DNA of 33,865 nucleotides from Methylomonas sp. (lineage in GTDB: Bacteria; Pseudomonadota; Gammaproteobacteria; Methylococcales; Methylomonadaceae). Positions 33,007-33,865 of this stretch are shown piece after piece (positions within the stretch are counted from its first letter, which is position 1; each line of letters starts with the position of its first letter). The stretch covers positions 1-33,865 of the forward strand of contig JALXCS010000384.1 in NCBI GenBank assembly GCA_026990815.1, in the 5' to 3' direction. The translations under genes and the position numbers were made by a program. The notes beneath the pieces were generated by a model, which saw nothing but the letters and a program-made list of their open reading frames with translations, was not told where the DNA came from and ran no database searches.

Positions 33007-33864
33007 CTAATGTTCTACTTTTTTCATCAAGAATTTTATTGATTTCCGTAACCGTTCAACTGCAGTAGCCAAATCATTAATTTCGTCATTAGATGCCGCA
33101 ACAATCGGCGTTTCAATTTCACCCTTGCTTAATCTTTCAACATCTTCCGAAAAAGCAATCAAGGGTTTGGGAATAACTGCTGAAATAAAGTAAGCAATAA
33201 TAGTTCCCAAAAGCAACAGCACCACCATAACGACAATTAAATTAAAATTAAACCGCTCTGATGGCTGAAAAATAATATCTTTTGGCGATGTAATTATTAA
33301 TATTCCCAACCGCCGCTGATTTTCGTTAATTTTAAGAGGAGCATAACTAATTACCTCTTCAATAGAATTAAGATGGCTAGTTCCTGAAGTATTTTTGAGA
33401 TCATCTTTTGAAATATTTTTATCCGAAAAAAAATTCTCCCCGGTATCCAGATTGGTCTTTCCACTCCAGGCTTTTCCAGGATCAGGATGAAAAAGATAAT
33501 AGCCATCCGAATCAATCAACAATACTTGCATTCCTTTGGGTAATTGACTTGCTGTTTTTTGAAAAATTCTATTCATATCAACATTGAACACCAAAATACC
33601 CTGCGGATTATTTTGCTTGTCAAATACTGTGGTGGCGTAATAAATCGTAGGCTTGAAAGGTTTTACTATTTCGTTCGCCTGTTGACTTAGTTCCAGCACC
33701 GACATATACAAATCACCTTTTTGCAAGCCAATTGTACGCTTAAAAAAATTCATAGCTCTTTTACTTTGCAAATCTGGATCAGAAATATTTCTTATTTTTC
33801 CGTCGACATTCTTAATTCGCACAACTTCCATACCGCCTGAGTCAATAAAACTGATTTGTTGATA
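33007..33864 (-). CDS. Cache-HAMP membrane sensor without output domain (5' end missing)
   Basis: The frame is open to the window edge (YQQISFIDSGG before Met), so the gene starts beyond 33865; a Met at 33831 is internal. Visible are most of a periplasmic double-Cache domain (GDLYMSVLELSQQ, YYATTVFDKQNNPQGILVFN, LLIDSDGYYLFHPDP), a membrane helix (NLIVVMVVLLLLGTIIAYFI) and a HAMP domain (RLSKGEIETPIVAASNDEIN). The protein ends about ten residues after HAMP (KFLMKKVEH), with no kinase, cyclase or methyl-accepting domain. It therefore must signal through another protein. It heads the operon with the lipoprotein, rhodanese-like and LysM genes as far as seen. Confidence 0.85.
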   Translation of the reverse strand, partial: YQQISFIDSGGMEVVRIKNVDGKIRNISDPDLQSKRAMNFFKRTIGLQKGDLYMSVLELSQQANEIVKPFKPTIYYATTVFDKQNNPQGILVFNVDMNRIFQKTASQLPKGMQVLLIDSDGYYLFHPDPGKAWSGKTNLDTGENFFSDKNISKDDLKNTSGTSHLNSIEEVISYAPLKINENQRRLGILIITSPKDIIFQPSERFNFNLIVVMVVLLLLGTIIAYFISAVIPKPLIAFSEDVERLSKGEIETPIVAASNDEINDLATAVERLRKSIKFLMKKVEH

Positions 33865-33865
33865 C

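Overview
The window most likely comes from a gammaproteobacterium that makes hopanoids and is probably an aerobic methanotroph (Methylococcales-like). The reasons are the hopanoid genes hpnN and hpnO joined to dxs and apt, a CopC/CopD pair inside the same gene run, a gammaproteobacterial birA-coaX-SPOR block, PomA/PomB-type stators and a large secreted multiheme cytochrome. No pmo, mmo or mxa gene is in the window, so the methanotroph label is an inference. Most genes are AT-rich; dxs is clearly richer in G+C.

Positions 1-8507 (+) hold one tightly packed gene run: the tail of an unidentified gene, hpnN (RND-type hopanoid transporter), hpnO (hopanoid side-chain aminotransferase), copC, copD, dxs and apt. 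Gaps are 1-13 bp or short overlaps. The genes link isoprenoid precursor supply, side-chain amination, lipid export, copper handling and adenine salvage. A decayed IS3-family transposase (8527-9113, minus) separates this run from a cobalamin-dependent radical SAM protein (9148-10641) that may itself be a hopanoid-modifying enzyme.

Positions 11059-15987 (+) form a secreted-protein region: a nine-heme cytochrome with a modular N-terminus, an FG-GAP repeat protein, and a decayed copy of the last two heme sites of that cytochrome. After a strong terminator come a minus-strand GFA-family protein, then lemA and a DUF3137 gene whose reading frame is broken by an in-frame TAG.

Positions 18432-33865 are all on the minus strand. 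In transcription order within each block they are birA-coaX-SPOR, pomA-pomB-PilZ, and a four-gene signalling operon: TonB-dependent receptor, YfiR-family protein, hybrid histidine kinase, and REC-PAS-GGDEF-EAL protein. Upstream of these lies a run of Cache-HAMP sensor (cut by the window end), lipoprotein, rhodanese-like protein and LysM protein. The gene-free stretch 23204-23639 holds a strong bidirectional terminator and an elaborate nested inverted repeat that no protein gene explains.

C-di-GMP is a recurring theme on the minus strand (GGDEF-EAL, YfiR family, PilZ next to a motor stator). The least explained items are the nested inverted repeat at 23440-23609, the decayed cytochrome copy, the TAG-interrupted DUF3137 gene, and the Cache-HAMP/lipoprotein/rhodanese/LysM operon.
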